DNA from: Conchocele bisecta
Taxonomy: Eukaryota; Mollusca; Bivalvia; Lucinida; Thyasiridae
Length of the DNA: 64,000 bases
Assembly: GCA_029237695.1 (NCBI GenBank)
Contig: CM055266.1
Span: 14,004,858-14,068,857, forward strand
Direction: 5' to 3'
In this document: one piece after another, positions 52,259 through 60,295 of the stretch
Numbering within the stretch: position 1 is the stretch's first letter
Layout: each line of letters starts with the position of its first letter
Made by a program: the position numbers and the translations under genes
The notes under the pieces: model-generated
What the model was told of the DNA's origin: nothing
Seen by the model: the letters and a program-made list of their open reading frames with translations, nothing else
Databases searched by the model: none

Positions 52259-52363
52259 TGAATCTGCCCATGATCATTGCATTGATGCTAATTCACACTT
52301 ACCGTCCAAGAAAAGGTTAAAAATTACAACAACACAATGTCCACAAACTGTCCAATAGGACAT
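39681..52363 (-). CDS. Shisa-like (STMC6 superfamily) single-pass membrane adaptor with PPxY tail, four exons, complete
   Basis: Exons 52363-52303, 48037-47952, 40645-40453 and 40018-39681 join with phases 1, 0, 1 and sum to 678 nt: 225 residues plus TAA. Residues 1-24 (MSYWTVCGHCVVVIFNLFLD...) look like a signal peptide. A short luminal domain has exactly six cysteines, C27, C39, C43-C44, C52-C53 (pattern C-x11-C-x3-CC-x7-CC). A transmembrane helix spans about 59-81, followed by basic SRKAKHRR and a G6 run. The proline-rich cytoplasmic tail has PPPY at 176-179 and 183-186 and PPAY at 197-200, typical ligands of WW domains such as those of NEDD4-type ubiquitin ligases. Signal peptide, six cysteines, helix and PPxY tail define the STMC6 group (Shisa, CYYR1, VOPP1/WBP1 and relatives). 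Which subfamily it belongs to is not clear. Members act as trafficking or signalling adaptors; the role here is inferred. Confidence 0.85.
40194..40285. mobile_element. AT-rich palindrome in Shisa-like intron 3
   Basis: GTTATAGTTCACATATCGAA and its near complement end at AATATGTGAACTATAAC. Arms of about 40 bp. Confidence 0.75.
40453..40645 (-). CDS. Shisa-like gene exon 3 (CC pair, transmembrane helix)
   Basis: The acceptor is GTATTTCCGGTGCAG and the donor GCCAG|GTATGG. It encodes EYCCNVTLQVVGSVIGGVVF and the rest of the helix, then SRKAKHRR, a glycine run and RFGLRRNVTHVRP. Confidence 0.88.
40770..40942. mobile_element. Foldback MITE, copy 1 (GACCGAGGTCTATACA ends)
   Basis: CATTAAATATGCTTAAAAGC / ATCAATAAATGAAGAAG pairs with CTTCTTCATTTATTGATGC / ATTTAATGTATTTGTAG. 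A second copy, itself in another repeat, is at 49750-49945. Confidence 0.8.
41775..41960 (-). pseudogene. LINE C-terminal zinc-binding region
   Basis: Encodes LRNFQYKYLMRII followed by LCDFCSMNVENIKHLFWECS, a C-x2-C-x7-H-x4-C knuckle of the zf-RVT type found after the RT in L1/Tx1-clade elements. It is separated from the RT piece by stops. Confidence 0.8.
42332..43819 (-). pseudogene. LINE reverse transcriptase (broken)
   Basis: 43819-43421 has SPGSDGINISVEFYKLFW, TNWRPISLLTVDYKIATKAI and SQTGFIKGRYIGENIR (RT motifs 1-3). 43141-42332 starts SNIELKKTLFADDATF, whose FADD replaces the more common YADD active site, and runs into the thumb region. About 280 bp between them hold the remaining palm in other frames with stops. 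Confidence 0.87.
44220..45018 (-). pseudogene. LINE endonuclease domain (broken)
   Basis: Three pieces in two frames. 45018-44785 has TFNVKGMGSKSKRLQLMQWI and FIQEAHFT. 44745-44440 has LINLYGPNE and the catalytic-type GGDFNTILDP. 44429-44220 has RLDYFLIS and the SDHSMV motif. These are the N, D and DH motifs of apurinic-type (APE) endonucleases, which nick the target DNA. Confidence 0.85.
45019..46140. other. Intronic DNA without recognised features
   Basis: No ORF1-like frame for the neighbouring LINE and no paired terminal repeats. Two GGCGGCCAT motifs near 45790 and 45930 are of uncertain meaning. Confidence 0.4.
46143..46355. mobile_element. PalD foldback MITE, best-preserved copy
   Basis: TTAACCCTTACTACGCTGAA / TTGTCGTCTGCTG on the left; AACAGCAAACGGCAATTTCC / CGTAGGAAGGGTTAA on the right; hairpin AGAATCGTCTCCAGTGGAGA with CAGCACATG arms. 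Confidence 0.85.
46365..46572. repeat. Dispersed repeat, uninterrupted copy of the 13275 repeat
   Basis: GGACATAGCGTTATTCCATG, TTAGTTAGTAGCACCTTTCA, AATATTTGGCCAAAATGTGT, CTGCCAGCGAGGGGATTAGC, with no palindrome between TTTCAAT and ACCGTATG. Confidence 0.7.
46573..46876. repeat. Compound tetranucleotide microsatellite (TTTG/CTTG/TTTG/TTTA)
   Basis: About 300 bp in four blocks: TTTG x5, CTTG/CTTGC x about 16, TTTG x about 27, TTTA x about 20 with one slip near 46787. All three forward frames stay open and give leucine-phenylalanine-cysteine repeats of no biological meaning. Confidence 0.95.
47195..47400. mobile_element. PalD MITE, diverged
   Basis: CTAACCCTTAAAGTCGGGAA, GTGTCGTCTGATG, hairpin GAATCGTCGTCTCTATTGGA, right CAGCAGACGACACAATTTAC. 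Confidence 0.65.
47401..47950. other. Intronic DNA with one MITE end
   Basis: ACACTTATTTAATTTCCATA / AAGAAAAGTTTGTACC at about 47839-47874 resembles the right end of the 38027 foldback. The rest is unassigned. Confidence 0.45.
47952..48037 (-). CDS. Shisa-like gene exon 2 (luminal cysteine domain)
   Basis: The acceptor is AATTATGTTACAG and the donor GCC|GTATGTC. The 86-nt exon encodes VSGRQCYNYKEDPRIRHCDH and GCCGKEYA with four of the six cysteines. Confidence 0.85.
48344..48780. mobile_element. PalN MITE split by a tRNA-type SINE
   Basis: TTAACCCTTTCACCCCTAGG before the SINE; CGACCAATGGTCACACAATT, AAGGGGGTGTTTCTTATTTT and core GCAGATCCTGATGAGATGG / GAGCCGGCTCATCTGGATC after it. Confidence 0.75.
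48401..48619 (+). mobile_element. tRNA-headed SINE
   Basis: The head GGTGGCCGGATTAGCTCAGT / AAGTAGAGCG has a good A box, and CCCCGGGTTCGTATTCCACC has a B box with one change from GGTTCGAATCC. The body includes TCCTTGGGCAAGACAACTTC (a motif shared by many animal SINEs) and ends CATTTACATTTACATTA. A 6-bp TTTCCG flanks it (48395-48400, 48620-48625). The acceptor stem does not close, so it is not a tRNA gene. Confidence 0.88.
48785..49025. mobile_element. PalE element
   Basis: GCTGTGATTCGAGAAATGGG, CTCCTGATCAAATACCACAC, GGGTGTTTCATTGGTGGAAT, core GGATGCACAGGCTGATCTGG, end CCATTTCTCCAGTCACAGCC. Confidence 0.75.
49026..49745. other. Unassigned intronic DNA
   Basis: No paired termini or coding-like frame. 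There is a short G-rich stretch at 49675-49692. Confidence 0.4.
49748..49948. mobile_element. Foldback MITE, copy 2 (related to 40770)
   Basis: GAAGTAACGAACCAAGGTAT / TAAATATACCTAAAAGCATC pairs with CACTTATTGATGCTGTTTTG / ATTAATGTATTTATAG. About 20 bp of flank (GTTGAAGTAAC) is also shared with the copy at 40757. Confidence 0.7.
50395..50592. mobile_element. PalI-related foldback MITE
   Basis: The left part is eroded. Core AACTAGTGGTTG-type arms around CGGTAACTCTTGCAAGAGTT; right TTTAATGAGCCATTTTCCGA and GTCTGTCACCTGTG. Confidence 0.6.
50695..51038. mobile_element. PalJ MITE with an internal tandem amplification
   Basis: CAATGAAACCTCTCTAAACC start and GGTTTAGAGAAGTTTCACTA end. The inner unit GTTCGTGATCGCATAGCACA / CAACTATGGCTCAGAATGAT occurs four times (from about 50761), whereas other copies have one. 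Confidence 0.82.
51408..51490. repeat. Palindrome of about 75 bp
   Basis: TTTAACCTAGCTAGTTCAT / CTCCTATCGCAC and GTGCGATAGGAGTATGAAC / TAGCTAGGTTAAA around a TATGCCGGTAG loop. Confidence 0.82.
51500..52005. other. Intergenic repeat with GTGCCG/CACGGCAC motifs
   Basis: TTAATAGCGTGCCGTCCGTG near 51490 also occurs as AAATAGCGTGCCGTCCTTGG at 51170. CATTCACGGCACTAACCTAC / TTATCTCGTCAAC resembles the 36500 foldback edge, and CATTAGCACTGTGTTGACGG / GATAAATG is its complement, so this is probably another foldback of about 220 bp (51580-51805). Confidence 0.5.
52009..52266. mobile_element. hAT-like element with GCGGATCCAG ends and long poly-C
   Basis: GTGCGGATCCAGGATTTCAG on the left and CCTGAATCTGCCCAT on the right. 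A C run of about 50 bases lies at 52209-52258. It is related to 53601-53852. Confidence 0.55.
52303..52363 (-). CDS. Shisa-like gene exon 1 (signal peptide)
   Basis: ATG at 52363 (preceded by TCTGGATA) opens 20 codons and one base, then a consensus donor GGACG|GTAAGTG. The phase matches exon 2 exactly. The upstream 5'UTR and promoter were not delimited. A 50-base poly-C tract lies in the intron 45 bp beyond the donor. Confidence 0.82.
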
Positions 52364-52414
52364 TATCCAGAGCGGGATCCTGAATCCGTGTGAGTCACAT
52401 ATCCGATATATATC

Positions 52415-52950
52415 TACCCGTCGCAGTCCGCCATTTTCTCGTCACTGCTATCCCATCCGATAACTCGGCAGCTTCAATATCCGTCCTCTGTCGTTATATT
52501 GAACGTCATATAAACATGGCAACATCAATTATTCCCGTGCTGGGGAAAGTCGTGTCAATGAGACATTTAACCAGTGTATAGTCTATGACTAGTCTAGAAT
52601 AATTGTTTTGTAAACGTTTACCTGTATGGGAAATTTACACTATGTCTTGAACAGATAGATGTTATATATGTCCGTGATCGCATTAAGAGTCAAGTCCGTT
52701 CAAACTGCGCGTACCCTCGCCGTCTGGTTGTATTCTATACTGAAGCAAATATAAAACTGTTTGCCCATGGATTGCATGAAGTACCAATGCAAAGAAATGT
52801 GATCGATAATAATTATTTAATAACACAAAGTTGAGGTATCTGGGGGCAGATACAACGTCATTTAAATTATGTATGAGTATAATACTCCTAGGTATTTTTT
52901 AAATGTCACGCTAGCCAGCGCCACCTTAGAGTATCCTGGCTGCGCTGACA
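52415..52950. other. 5' flank of the Shisa-like gene, nothing further recognised
   Basis: The first 150 bp upstream of the start codon are somewhat GC-richer, as expected of a 5'UTR and promoter. No TATA box or other defined element could be placed with confidence. Confidence 0.4.
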
Positions 52951-52952
52951 GT

Positions 52953-53150
52953 GTTACAATGCTGAATTAAATTGTGTCGTCTGCTGTTTATTCTTTATTT
53001 TCCATTTTCGTCATCAACAACATGGTTTTTCAACAATCCAATGGATATGCTTCAATGCTGTCAAATCACGTTTTTTTATTAACAAAAAATACAAATATCA
53101 AACAACATCAGGCGACAATATTCGTTTCCCGCATTCTAAAAACATCGTCT
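52953..53150. mobile_element. PalD MITE, diverged
   Basis: GTTACAATGCTGAATTAAAT / TGTCGTCTGCTG, arm ACATGGTTTTTCAACA, right CATCAGGCGACAATATTCG, GCATTCTAAAA. Confidence 0.6.
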
Positions 53151-53281
53151 GAACCTGAACACGGCAATATGCGTTGACATTAATTTCTTATTAAATTGTG
53201 TTCGCCAGCCTTGGACATGAAGCAAAGATCTATGAGTATTAGTACATCATAAATTAAAATTTACATCACATGCCCGTAACA

Positions 53282-53332
53282 GGGGTGGGGGGGGGGGGGG
53301 GGTGGGGGTGGGGGTGGGGGGGGGTGGGGGCG
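53282..53332. repeat. G-rich tract
   Basis: About 50 bp of G runs broken by T. Potential G-quadruplex sequence on the + strand. Confidence 0.85.
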
Positions 53333-53600
53333 GGTACTATGTTGTCGGACGATCCCACCCCCTCTCAGTACTGCAGTGATGCCCACTTTTACATGCACTA
53401 TATCGGAATAGTTGTCATTATACTAGTTTATTATCATGATTATGTGCTCAGACTTCAGACAACCTGGATTTTAACATTTTATGGAAGAGCATGCCGCCGG
53501 AACACCCCTAAGTACCTCGGACCCTTCAGGCCCTGGAAAAGAACTCCACCTCTGACCAGTCTGGTTACTGGCCTTCATATTACATATACCATCCAGACAC

Positions 53601-53852
53601 CAGGGGCGGATCCAGCATTTGGGGAACGGGGGGGGGGGGTGGGGGTGGTTGTCCAATTTCCGAGCTCCACTTATATAAATTTTTAAATCTAGATGTCCAG
53701 AAATGCACTTTCGTGTGTTTTACGGCATTTAAATTCAGACTCCAACTGGTGGTAAGCTGTGATATATGTAAACTCCATTGCTGAAAGGGGGGGGGGGGGG
53801 GGTGCAACCCCGGAACAACCCCCTCCCGCATCCCCCTCTAGATCCGCCCCTG
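53601..53852. mobile_element. hAT-like MITE with CAGGGGCGGATC ends
   Basis: Starts CAGGGGCGGATCCAGC and ends TCTAGATCCGCCCCTG, with GACAC directly repeated at the flanks (53596-53600, 53853-53857). Two G runs lie inside. CAGGGGCGGATCYAG termini are common in non-autonomous hAT elements of invertebrates. Confidence 0.75.
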
Positions 53853-53859
53853 GACACAT

Positions 53860-55145
53860 ATATTTGTCGGTACAAAAGTCGGTGAAAACAGAATTCTCAA
53901 ATTAATCAGGAAAATATTTCAACACATAAACATGGTTTTCCTCCACTTATCCAAATCACTATAGTGGGCGAGTGAGCGAGGAGGGGTCACCATTACGATT
54001 TGTTGGGGGGGGGGGCAAATTTCCACTATATTTTCTTGAAAGGTATATATCCCAGCATATCATATCCGCATGATAGCAATGTATAAGTCTTCGTTTAAAG
54101 TGTCTATGCCCCTATAAGTGGACCCCACCCCCAACAACAATAGTTTCTACCCGTAAAAGGGCTGATTTGCAAAAGTTCCGCAGAGTCACATAATTATACA
54201 CGCTGTAAAACATACAGAAAACATTGCGCAATTTCTATTTGTGATTTACATACTATCGAACTAGAATAATTGCATTCAAAATGGCCGCCAAAATCCAAGA
54301 TGTACCGCAACAATGTATTAGTATTTGCTATTTAATATAGGATAAGACGGTTATCGTAATGCTTATGTTTCTGTTGTGACACGGTTTATAATTTGGAAAT
54401 TACTATAAATACACCTGAATAAGTATATACGGCCTTTGCATGAAACAGACATATAGCCACTTTGTTACGTTGGTTTTGGTATATTTGAATTCCATAAACC
54501 ACAACAGTATAGTGTGATGTGCGACCATCGTGTAACAGCTCACCCATAAGTACAATGAAACAAAGCAAATGCTACAAAAGAAGGGACAATATTATAAAAT
54601 TGAATAGCATTGTGTACGCTGTCGCGAGCTCTGCCGGACTACTTTTTGTTTACACATGACGTCATGAAATTACCATTAGAAGACGTCATGCATCATTCTA
54701 CTTCAAAGTAATATCAATAGCGGTTAAAACACGACATATATTGTAAAATATTGCGCATAGCTTCATTTGACCGCATCCACACTCAGCACTAGTTGGAGCC
54801 AACAGAAGTAAATGTCCTAATAGTAAATGATAGCCAATTCGAACATCAGCTTATAAAATACACTTCAATGGTTATCAACAGGTAGACATTGTCGTCGACT
54901 ATACGTCTGGCAGTGACTAACTTTAAGTTAGTACAATGCATGATGCTTTATTGAAATATTTCCAGGACATGTTGTTGAATTGGATATTAAATGTTTCAAT
55001 ATCAGTTTCAATTTAGTTTCAAGGAAATATGATTGAAAACAACATTATGTAGCTGGTGGTGTAAAATGGCAAATATTATCGTCCACGCTACATTGGTACA
55101 TATTGTAATGCCAATCTGGTTAACTAAGAGCTTTAGCGATATGAC
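53860..55145. other. Intergenic DNA without recognised features
   Basis: Poly-G run at 54004-54014. No coding-like frame. An ATGACGTCAT palindrome near 54657 resembles a CRE site but has no context to support function. Confidence 0.4.
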
Positions 55146-55149
55146 ACTA

Positions 55150-55680
55150 CTGTTTGTTCCACATTTTGCTGCCGACGAAATTTTGGTTATTAAACACATT
55201 AAATATTAAATCTAAAAAATATTTAAAAGTAAGTACATTTTTATCAATAACAAAAAAGTCACACTCCCCAAAAAAAATTCTTTGATGAAATGCCATCAAA
55301 TGTTGATTTTATTGTGAAAAAAAATATTTATAATTTTTTTTTAAATAATTGTTTTATTTGTGGACCAATTATCAAAATCTAACTTGTTTTCTTAGTTACA
55401 TCATTTTCAAGCAATCTCGCCAGGTTTCGGAGTCAATTACCAACTTTTTTCGTTTTTTGATCCTTCACGTTTTGGAAATGGACTCCCCATGTTAAATTCC
55501 CATGGGAAAATCTTTTTTTTTCGCAATAAAAACAATATTTAATGGAATTTCATCAAATAATTTTTTTTGGAGAGGGTGACTTTTTTTGTTATTGATAAAA
55601 GTAGCCTACTTACTTTTAAATATTTTTTAGATTTAATGTGTTTAATGGCCAAATGTTCGTCGGCAGCAAAACGTGGAACA
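55150..55680. mobile_element. PalA foldback MITE, right terminus replaced by a microsatellite
   Basis: TACTGTTTGTTCCACATTTT start; right arm GTCGGCAGCAAAACGTGGAA then CAGTGAGTGAG instead of CAGACAGTA. Centre CCATGTTAAATTCCCATGGG. Confidence 0.8.
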
Positions 55681-55748
55681 GTGAGTGAGTGAGTGAGTGA
55701 GTGAGTGAGTGAGTGAGTGAGTGAGTGAGTGAAGAGAGAGAACGAGAG

Positions 55749-55787
<39 letters not shown>

Positions 55788-55795
55788 CGCGAATT
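55681..55795. repeat. (GTGA)n and (GA)n/(CG)n microsatellites
   Basis: (GTGA)n of about 50 bp, a short spacer, then (GA)n of about 30 bp and GCGCGCGCG. It borders the PalA terminus and the 5' flank of the possible exon at 55919. Confidence 0.95.
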
Positions 55796-55918
55796 GTCTC
55801 GGGAACGAATTGACCAAGAATCCAAGATTTTCTTCCCCTTATATTCATTGCCGCCGCATATAGAGGGCGCTGTGATGGTAGTGTTTATTTCTGGAGAAAT
55901 ATTTTGCAAGTTTTAAAG

Positions 55919-56029
55919 ATGGATTTCTCTGCTCTGCTCGCAGAGTTGCGAGATGTCGCAGAGAAATACAGAGGAAAAGATGCAGAACCAAGCATATCCA
56001 CCGTTGTTTATGTTGACATGTTTACAAAG
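55919..56029 (+). CDS. Possible first coding exon of an unrecognised gene
   Basis: ATG in context TTTTAAAGATGG opens 37 codons (MDFSALLAELRDVAEKYRGK, then DAEPSISTVVYVDMFTK) before a possible donor AAG|GTCGGT; a second option is TCG|GTAAAA four bases later. The composition is charged and helix-like (residues 2-18 would form an amphipathic helix), unlike the surrounding repeat DNA. The flank has GCCGCCGCATATAGAGGGCG. No downstream exon was found before the opposite-strand OTU exon, so this could be chance. I do not recognise the protein. Confidence 0.35.
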
Positions 56030-56284
56030 GTCGGTAAAATTGTCGTACAATCGACATGCACCAAATTCTGCGCACACTGCGTCAATTGTGTTATGTGCTG
56101 TTGGTCACGCACGCACTTTGCAGCGATCTGTTGCAGCTCTGTTAGTTTTCCTGATATCAATAAACATGCGAATTCAATATTTGTTGTGGTATTTCACTGT
56201 TGCCATGGTTATTTTGTAGGCAATGTTGGACAATCTTTGATTATTTTTTCAAATGCCATGTATGGTGCTGTTTAGAGCTGGTAT

Positions 56285-56450
56285 AGCTAGAATGCGAAAA
56301 GGACATTTCTGGCGAAAAGAGGCGAAAAGAACATGAAGTGCGAAAAGGAGCTGCGAAAAGGAGCTGCGAAAAGAACATGAAGTGCGAAAAGAAGCTGCGA
56401 AAAGTAAATGAAGTGCGAAAAGGAGCTGATGCGAAAAGGGCATACGAAAG
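56285..56450. repeat. GCGAAAAG-type short repeat
   Basis: Irregular reiteration of GCGAAAAGGAGCTGCGAAAA and GAACATGAAGTGCGAAAAG. It encodes the last ~50 residues of the OTU frame on the other strand (CPFRISSFSHF..., LFALHVLFAAPF...). Confidence 0.85.
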
Positions 56451-57764
56451 AGGCATACAGTGCATACACTCTATCATCGGTGGCGTCCATCTGCCGGGGT
56501 ATCGACGTGTCAATTGGTGGGCCATCACGCGGGGTTGTTTTAGATTCAGACGTGACTGTTAAATCAATGGGTGAATCTTGTATAAACTTGTGATCAGCTG
56601 ATGAAACATCACTGGTATTTTCTAGTGAGTGATCTGTGCTATCGTCGGCGTCGACACGCGGGGGTATCGACGTGTCAATTGGTGAAATTTCACGCGGGGG
56701 AGTACGGGATCCCGGATTAACACGAGGGGGAGAACCGATTTCTGCGCAGACTTCATCTTCATCGACGGAAAGGGACTGAAACCTGTTCTCGCAGGCAATA
56801 GCTGGCAACGATCGCGCAACACGTTTGGTGTCGTTCTTAACCAGCGACTTCAATGGGATCACTGTACGGGTGTTAGTCACGGTTTGTTGCTTAGTTGGTA
56901 CATCTGACGTTTGGCGTTTGGTGGCGTTCTTAACAAGCGGCTTCAATGGGATCACTGCACGGGTGTTAGTCACGGTTTGTTGCTTAGTTGGTACATCTGA
57001 CGTTTGACGTTTGGTGGCGTTCTTAACCAGCGGATTCAATGGGATCACTGCACTGTTGATTTTCGTACTTACAGAGTTTTGTAGTGTACCCAGGATGGAC
57101 CGATGTGTGGCACATGCTGTCTGTCGCATATTTACAAGCGGGACGAAGTGGTTCGGCTGCCATTCTCGCCTTATTTTCCCGTGCTGTTTCCGTGGTAGGT
57201 TCGTATTTGTCCATAGAATACACATGCTCTCCTTAGTAGGGTCAGAGAACGGCGGCTTGAATAACGTGTTGAGAATTTCGAATGCAATGTGCTTGCTACC
57301 ATTCAGGCATGGATAACACGATTGAATTGGTATGTTGAGAAGATTCGACAGTGCCATCACTCTGTAGACTGACGAATAAGGTCCATGTGTCGCACAGTCA
57401 ACACTATCGTCGTCATAATCCCCGGAGATCAACTCTAGTCGCGGATGGAGACGGTGTCGCAAGATCTTCGCTTTGTTTGTCACCATTTCGATGCAGCATC
57501 TGTATTTGAGTTCTACACTTCGTGACTCGTTACCAACAAGGAGTGTAGACACAGCGTTAAAGAGGCAATCACCGTCGCCTGTCGTGAACAGGGCGGATTG
57601 TGGCCTGGGCAGATAATGATTTAGAATGGCGTTAGACACGTCGTCCTGCAGATGTTGTTCCAAATCCGTGTGATCTAACATCGATGTCTCGACGGGCACC
57701 CGTTTCAAGAATAACTGCTCCGGGTTACCGCTGTGGACAACGCCTTCACCCCTTGTTTTGCCGC
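56287..57764 (-). CDS. OTU-domain cysteine protease (deubiquitinase-like), large 3' exon
   Basis: A frame of about 492 codons follows an acceptor CTGTATTTCAG at 57765; the 66 codons before it are intron read-through. The OTU fold shows the catalytic block TTGDGDCLFNAVS (nucleophile Cys codon near 57567) and the histidine block REWQPNHFVPLV (near 57150), about 140 residues apart as is usual. OTU enzymes cleave ubiquitin chains. Downstream are three near-identical 31-residue repeats (IPLKPLVKNATKRQTSDVP, then TKQQTVTNTR) at 57055-56820, then a Ser/Pro/Asp-rich linker with two PIDTSIP-type repeats (near 56675 and 56500). The last 50 residues are encoded by a GCGAAAAG simple repeat, so the native C-terminus is doubtful. 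Upstream exons were not found. It could be a host gene or a domesticated or transposon-borne OTU; I could not tell which. Confidence 0.75.
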
Positions 57765-57799
57765 CTGAAATACAGTTATGGACTTTAGAGCATTGCATT

Positions 57800-59510
57800 A
57801 TGCATGCACATGTACATACAAATATTTGCATATATCTGTATAATATAGTGACATGCACTTGGGTGATGCAGAGTATTTGATATTTAATTATACTTGCATA
57901 CCATAAATAGATAACAAAATGGCCGCCAAAGGTGCTAGATATGTCATAAAGCAGTAAGTACACAATGTATCAATATTCTATATGTTGTTAAATTTACCTG
58001 CATATTTATAGTATTCAGCTGCAATGATAACATAAATGATGGATGCATGTTTGCTTGTTTTATACTATTTTCACAATTATCGGTGGCCATTTTGTATTTA
58101 TGCTAATTTAATGGACCAGACCAGAATGTTTTCTGAATCAGCATGCATAGTAGTAAAAGCATACATGAAAAAAACACGGCTTTTATTGGTGTTAACATCG
58201 GTTTAAATGAGCATTAGCAAAACAGCAATATTTCTGGCGGCCATCTTGAATTCTAGGCCGTCACGTGATGTTGTTCACTTGGCACTATGTCACAAAATGC
58301 TTAGAATCACTTCCTCTACAAGTGTGCAAAGTATCAGAATTCTATCCGGATGTGCACGATCGACCCATTTTTATGTGATAATCCGCCATACTAATGTAGC
58401 GTCATCTAGCGTCATGGTGCAATAGTGTGACCATATAAACACGATTATGCGAATGTCCGATAATTGCGTCTGTCATTAATATATATACACCATCACCATG
58501 CACCAGCCTGCACATTCCCGCCACAACCAATGTAGACCCTGATGCCTGTCTTCCCCCCTTTACAAGCACTGTACACCCTGATCTGCATACATGGTTGTGA
58601 CGGGACTGTAAACGCTGATCAGGGCTTACACTGATTACCTCGGTGACCAAATGGCACTGCAAAGGAAGATACAGACTGATCAGGATCTACATTGGTGTAC
58701 CGCTATGGTACCGACTGATCAGGGTCTACACTGGTTATAAAGGAATGTGCAGGCTGATCTGGGTTTACACTCCATAGGATGATGCGGTAGATGTCGTTCG
58801 CACTAGATAGCTATGTACATGAGTTATCAATGTCACTTTCTCGAAAAATAATAGTTACTTATTTAATATTCCGGTGTGATATAATAATAATGATCATATA
58901 AATTATAGAATTGCATTCCACTGGCGATACGAAATTGATGCAAGGCCATTAATTCATTCATTCACAGCTGGATAATTATCCGCGCTACATGATGCTAAAT
59001 CAGACTCATTGACAGCCAGTGTATACAATTATCTCATTATCATAGCTCCCAGTGAAGATTGACCGGGCTAACCTCTTTTGTATGTATACATGTACATTCA
59101 GTCTAAAACAAAATAGTAAATGTTGTATATATCCAAATAAGATAATTGATACAGTTCTGACTGATATTTTCTGGATCTATACTCAGTATATATTAGCAGA
59201 TTCCCCTGGAAACCGTCCATGTACAAATTACGGCTCATTCTCTAAAACAGTGCGGATCGTTCAGCATGTGTTTAAATAATAATTAGTTTACGCATCAAAG
59301 ATGATAGTACATATTTCACATGTTTGCAAACAATGTAGTTCCAGATGAGCCGTCTAAGTTAGTAACAATATGTACAGTTTGCAAGCATTTTTAAATTATA
59401 CACGCATTAAATATATATTTTCAAATGAATTGATTGCTTTGAGTTGAGAATATATCTCATATGAGCTGTACGGTTGAAAGGGTTAACATGTTTCACTATT
59501 ATAATTGTTT
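57800..59510. other. Intergenic DNA with PalE relics
   Basis: PalE-type cores (GACTGATCAGGATCTACATT, GCAGGCTGATCTGGGTTTAC) lie at 58540-58770 and a PalN core half near 59340. Two AAATGGCCGCCAAA-type motifs near 57920 and 58235 are noted. No exon for the OTU gene was identified. Confidence 0.5.
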
Positions 59511-59515
59511 TAAAC

Positions 59516-59850
59516 ATGGAAATTTTTTAATGTAAAATTTATATTAATGATACTTACCTGTTTTTTACTACTGCTTTTTGGTTTCCCTAAAAGCTAGCGG
59601 CAGGGATATTCCCAACCCCATTTTCCCCATTGCGCCAATGCGCACATAAAGGGAAAATCACAATACCCGTGTGAATAGCCACACCGGAAGGTGCCCGAAT
59701 GTATACCGGATATCGCCATTATATTTCCCTGCTATAGAGAAAAAAAGATCCGATAAAACAACTGAGCGGGGTGGGAGGTGGGAATACCCTAGTAAAAAAC
59801 AGGTAAGTATCATTAATATAAATAAATTTTACATTAAAAAATTTCCATAT
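59516..59850. repeat. DIRS 3' inverted repeats / complementary region
   Basis: GGAAATTTTTTAATGTAAAA / TTAATGATACTTACCTGTTT at 59516-59580 is the complement of 59790-59850 (AAACAGGTAAGTATCATTAA / TTTTACATTAAAAAATTTCC). CCTGTTTTTTACTACTGCT recurs in direct orientation at 59866. A pattern of inverted termini plus an internal complementary segment is how DIRS elements circularise their cDNA. Confidence 0.7.
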
Positions 59851-60295
59851 TAATATCAACGTTGCCTGTTTTTTACTACTGCTGAATTCGTCCATTGGTG
59901 GGAGGTCCGAGTTGACCCTTAGTTGTTGGACATGTCACATAAAATAAATTATCCGTAACATATCTGTATCTATTACCATGTGAAAACAAGTGCAACAATC
60001 TTAGTTATTCACATGGTTAGTACAATGTATACAACCACACCTCCACCAAAACTATGGGAAAGGGAGATAACAAACTTTCTAAACCTATACACACCTTGAG
60101 ATCCCTCGCATGTACATTGACATCGGCGGGTCACGGGTCCCCTTTTCTGTTTAATCCAAGAAACATCCCCAATCTGCAGCTATTCCTTAGGAATTGGTGA
60201 TGCTCATTTTATAAAACACTAGAAACAATACTCGATGCCCTTCCGAAAAAGATTTCACTAACACTGATACTATTTCCCTTAAGCATTAGTAGAAC

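Noticed and set aside
53270..53686. 138-codon + strand frame
   Set aside because: It begins in a G-rich tract and crosses MITE sequence; no domain or splice support.
54653..54666. ATGACGTCAT as a regulatory CRE site
   Set aside because: Chance palindrome in AT-rich DNA with no nearby promoter or gene start.
56241..56528. Minus-strand frames rich in FRTSCSFRS
   Set aside because: Product of the GCGAAAAG simple repeat.
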